A DNA stretch of 52,654 bases from Candidatus Polarisedimenticola svalbardensis (GTDB lineage Bacteria > Acidobacteriota > Polarisedimenticolia > Polarisedimenticolales > Polarisedimenticolaceae). Position 1 is the first letter of the stretch, and the number at the start of each line of letters is the position of its first letter. The stretch is from the NCBI GenBank assembly GCA_014764515.1, contig JACXWD010000020.1:1-52654 (forward strand), written 5' to 3'. A program made the position numbers and the translations under genes. The notes beneath the pieces are model-generated. The model ran no database searches, was not told the origin of the DNA, and saw only the letters and a program-made list of their open reading frames with translations. Shown piece by piece: positions 50,932-52,654 of this stretch.

Positions 50932-51689
50932 TACGTCTCTCCCCGGTAGAAGGCATCGACCCTCTGCAGAAACGCCTCGGGCCTGATCCCCCGCCACTCT
51001 TCTCTCATCGCGCCTCTGGCTTCCAGCCGCTTGCGGATCAGGCTTGCCAGCTCTGCCTGGATCCTCGCCCCCGACCCGGGATCGATCCCAGGAGAGCGTT
51101 CAAGGAACTCCCGGATCAGTTCGTACTCCTCGGTGCTGAGGTCCAGTCCACCAGCGCTGTAGGTCTTCGTGTCCCTTGTCACGCCGAGTCCGGCCAACTG
51201 ATCCATTCCCGGCCTGCCCTCCCGAACCACCACCGTGCCGGCGGCCAGGTCACCGATACGCTGGCTGCGCCTGGTGCCGATCATGACCGGAAGCCCGATC
51301 GGTATCCAGAACAGGAACAGGTCGATCAAAACCCTGAGGAAATTTCGGATCAGGGCCTCGGGCCATCCGATCGGATAGCCGCCAACCTTGCGGACCCTGA
51401 GACCGAGCAGTCTCTTCCCCGGAGTTTGCCCATCCCACGCCATTTCGAACAGCACGAAATAGAACCACCACAGCACGAACAGGACGATCATGACGAGAAC
51501 CACGGCAAACGTACCGGTGGCCGGCGATGTGGATGCAAAGATCAAGACCGAAATAACCGTCACCGCCACCAGCAGGAGCCAGTCGATGAGGAACGCCAGG
51601 GTACGGGATCCGACGCCGGCCAGGTCGACAGTCAGGTCGACCCGCTCAGGGGTTTCCAGCCGGTCCATTCCGTGGCGCGTGTCGGACAT
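50931..51689 (-). CDS. RDD family membrane protein
   Basis: A 252-residue protein with the RDD signature: VGSRTLAFLIDWLLLVAVTV (about 26-45), the middle DGQTPGKRLLGLRVRKVGGY, and ALIRNFLRVLIDLF, then GDLAAGTVVVRE. About four membrane helices lie in residues 30-160; the C-terminal 90 residues are cytoplasmic and helical. Some RDD proteins move Na+ or Li+ against protons; in MoxR-linked clusters their role is unknown. Translationally coupled to the SpoIIM-like gene. The pair faces the MoxR operon. Confidence 0.9.
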   Translation of the reverse strand: MSDTRHGMDRLETPERVDLTVDLAGVGSRTLAFLIDWLLLVAVTVISVLIFASTSPATGTFAVVLVMIVLFVLWWFYFVLFEMAWDGQTPGKRLLGLRVRKVGGYPIGWPEALIRNFLRVLIDLFLFWIPIGLPVMIGTRRSQRIGDLAAGTVVVREGRPGMDQLAGLGVTRDTKTYSAGGLDLSTEEYELIREFLERSPGIDPGSGARIQAELASLIRKRLEARGAMREEWRGIRPEAFLQRVDAFYRGET

Positions 51690-51724
51690 GACGGCATTCT
51701 ACATGAAGCAGAGCTGCCGACGGT

Positions 51725-52654
51725 TCAATTGGCCGCCGATAGAGACGCGGCTACGATCGCCTGCCGGGGCGGGCCTGAGTGGGTGGCGCTGGCGGTGTCG
51801 GTGCCGTCCGCCGTGGCCGGATGGTCGGCGGCCGAACTGGTACTGGACGCCAGACTCTGGTCCAGTCGTTCCTGCCAGCCGTTGCCCCAGGCGTAGACTC
51901 CGGTATTGCCGCTGATCACGGCCGATACGGCATAACCGCCGGTTGTCACGTTCACCGTGGTCGTCAGCGGATTCGGCGTGGCCGTATCGGTCGAATTGAC
52001 CGCACTGTCCAGCACCGGCGATGCCTGGTCAACGTTGGCGTAGGTTACCGCCCCGTAATGCTCGTCCGCCGGCGGTACACCACCGCCGTACGCCACCGAG
52101 AATGTACTGCCGGTTGCGGCGGAGATCCCCGCCTCGTTCAGGTACCACAGCTCCACCCGGCCGAATAACGTCGTCCCGGCGGCGACGCCGTTGATCCGGG
52201 TCAGGCTCTGACCGCCATAGCTGACCGAGTTCACCAGGATGTCGGTCCCGTTCTCGTAGCCGACCATGAATACCAGCAACCTGTCACTACCTGCGCCGAC
52301 CGTGTGGGTCAGCCCGGTGGTCCAGTTGCTCACGATGGATATCGGCACCGAATCGCACGCATCACCTATGCCGTCCTGGTCGGTGTCTACCTGTCCGGGA
52401 TTGGAGACCGTGGGGCAGTTGTCGCAGGCATCCCCCGCCCCGTCCAGATCGGTATCGAGCTGGGACGGGTTGGTGGTTAACGGGCAGTTGTCGGTTGTGT
52501 CCAGAACGCCATCGCCATCGTCGTCGGGGTCGCAGACATCGCCGGCGCCGTCCAGGTCGGTGTCCAGCTGGGAAGCGTTGGCATCCAGCGGACAGTTGTC
52601 CACACCATCATCTACGCCGTCACCGTCGTCGTCGGCATCACAGACATCGCCGGC
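51725..52654 (-). CDS. secreted protein with thrombospondin type 3 repeats (N terminus outside window)
   Basis: The frame is open to the right edge, so only the C-terminal 309 residues are seen. The visible part starts with about three calcium-binding thrombospondin type 3 repeats ([46 protein letters not shown]), so the protein probably has more repeats upstream. A C-terminal beta-sandwich follows (about 190 residues; [38 protein letters not shown]). That domain is common at the ends of large exported proteins and its function is unknown. Such repeats usually join long adhesins or secreted enzymes to the cell surface. Confidence 0.85.
   Translation of the reverse strand, partial: AGDVCDADDDGDGVDDGVDNCPLDANASQLDTDLDGAGDVCDPDDDGDGVLDTTDNCPLTTNPSQLDTDLDGAGDACDNCPTVSNPGQVDTDQDGIGDACDSVPISIVSNWTTGLTHTVGAGSDRLLVFMVGYENGTDILVNSVSYGGQSLTRINGVAAGTTLFGRVELWYLNEAGISAATGSTFSVAYGGGVPPADEHYGAVTYANVDQASPVLDSAVNSTDTATPNPLTTTVNVTTGGYAVSAVISGNTGVYAWGNGWQERLDQSLASSTSSAADHPATADGTDTASATHSGPPRQAIVAASLSAAN

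Overview
The window reads as chromosomal DNA of a GC-rich Gram-negative bacterium. Several products need an outer membrane: a DUF481 beta-barrel ending in Phe, a TonB C-terminal domain, and a class A PBP with a PBP1B-like region. Secreted enzymes carry C-terminal add-ons (PKD/FN3-like modules, Cys/Asp-rich DG-DND repeats, thrombospondin type 3 repeats) of the kind common in Acidobacteriota and related poorly cultured phyla. I infer that group with low confidence. I saw no rRNA, tRNA, CRISPR array, complete insertion sequence or phage genes.

Layout. 1-4.2 kb: end of an MFS transporter, then an NtrB-like membrane histidine kinase and a sigma-54-dependent response regulator. 4.2-12.4 kb: a frameshifted TolC-like gene, a secreted purple-acid-phosphatase-like enzyme, a DUF362/CapK-like pair, a GT4 glycosyltransferase and a secreted glycerophosphodiesterase. 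12.4-15.2 kb: a VIT/vWA surface protein with a GlyGly-CTERM-like tail followed directly by a rhombosortase. They lie behind a strong sigma-54 promoter match, a palindrome about 80 bp upstream of it, and a hairpin over the Shine-Dalgarno. 15.4-18.2 kb: an archaeal-style HMG-CoA synthase/thiolase/DUF35 operon plus a small RHH-like gene. 18.4-28.3 kb: central carbon genes (mitochondrial-type citrate synthase, ATP-dependent PEP carboxykinase, class II aldolase), an ECF sigma operon (sigma, one-TM protein, MscS-like channel, pirin, DJ-1), a stand-alone receiver and two lipoproteins.

28.3-42.2 kb: a long imperfect inverted repeat, an M1-M28-PDZ fusion peptidase, a four-TM/DUF1858 protein behind a CRP/FNR-like site at about -41.5, a class A PBP, a methyltransferase, a REC-TM-TonB fusion with a degenerate receiver, a beta-propeller protein, a bacterial histone with a lysine-rich tail, DUF481 porin-like protein, MscS and the Bpt aminoacyltransferase. 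42.2-52.7 kb: an NDP-forming acyl-CoA synthetase, a gutted S8-peptidase-like pseudogene, the membrane protein-DUF4129-DUF4350-MoxR-DUF58 operon facing RDD-SpoIIM, and the C-terminal part of a thrombospondin-type-3-repeat protein cut by the window edge.

How they may work together (inference). The sigma-54 activator at 2.9 kb is the only one in the window and the sigma-54 promoter at 12.48 kb drives the rhombosortase/substrate pair, so they may form one regulatory circuit, as PrsK/PrsR do for PEP-CTERM systems. The ECF operon, DUF481 protein and MscS suggest an envelope or osmotic stress theme. Citrate synthase, PckA, aldolase and the acyl-CoA synthetase fit a heterotroph using acetate, fatty or amino acids with gluconeogenesis.
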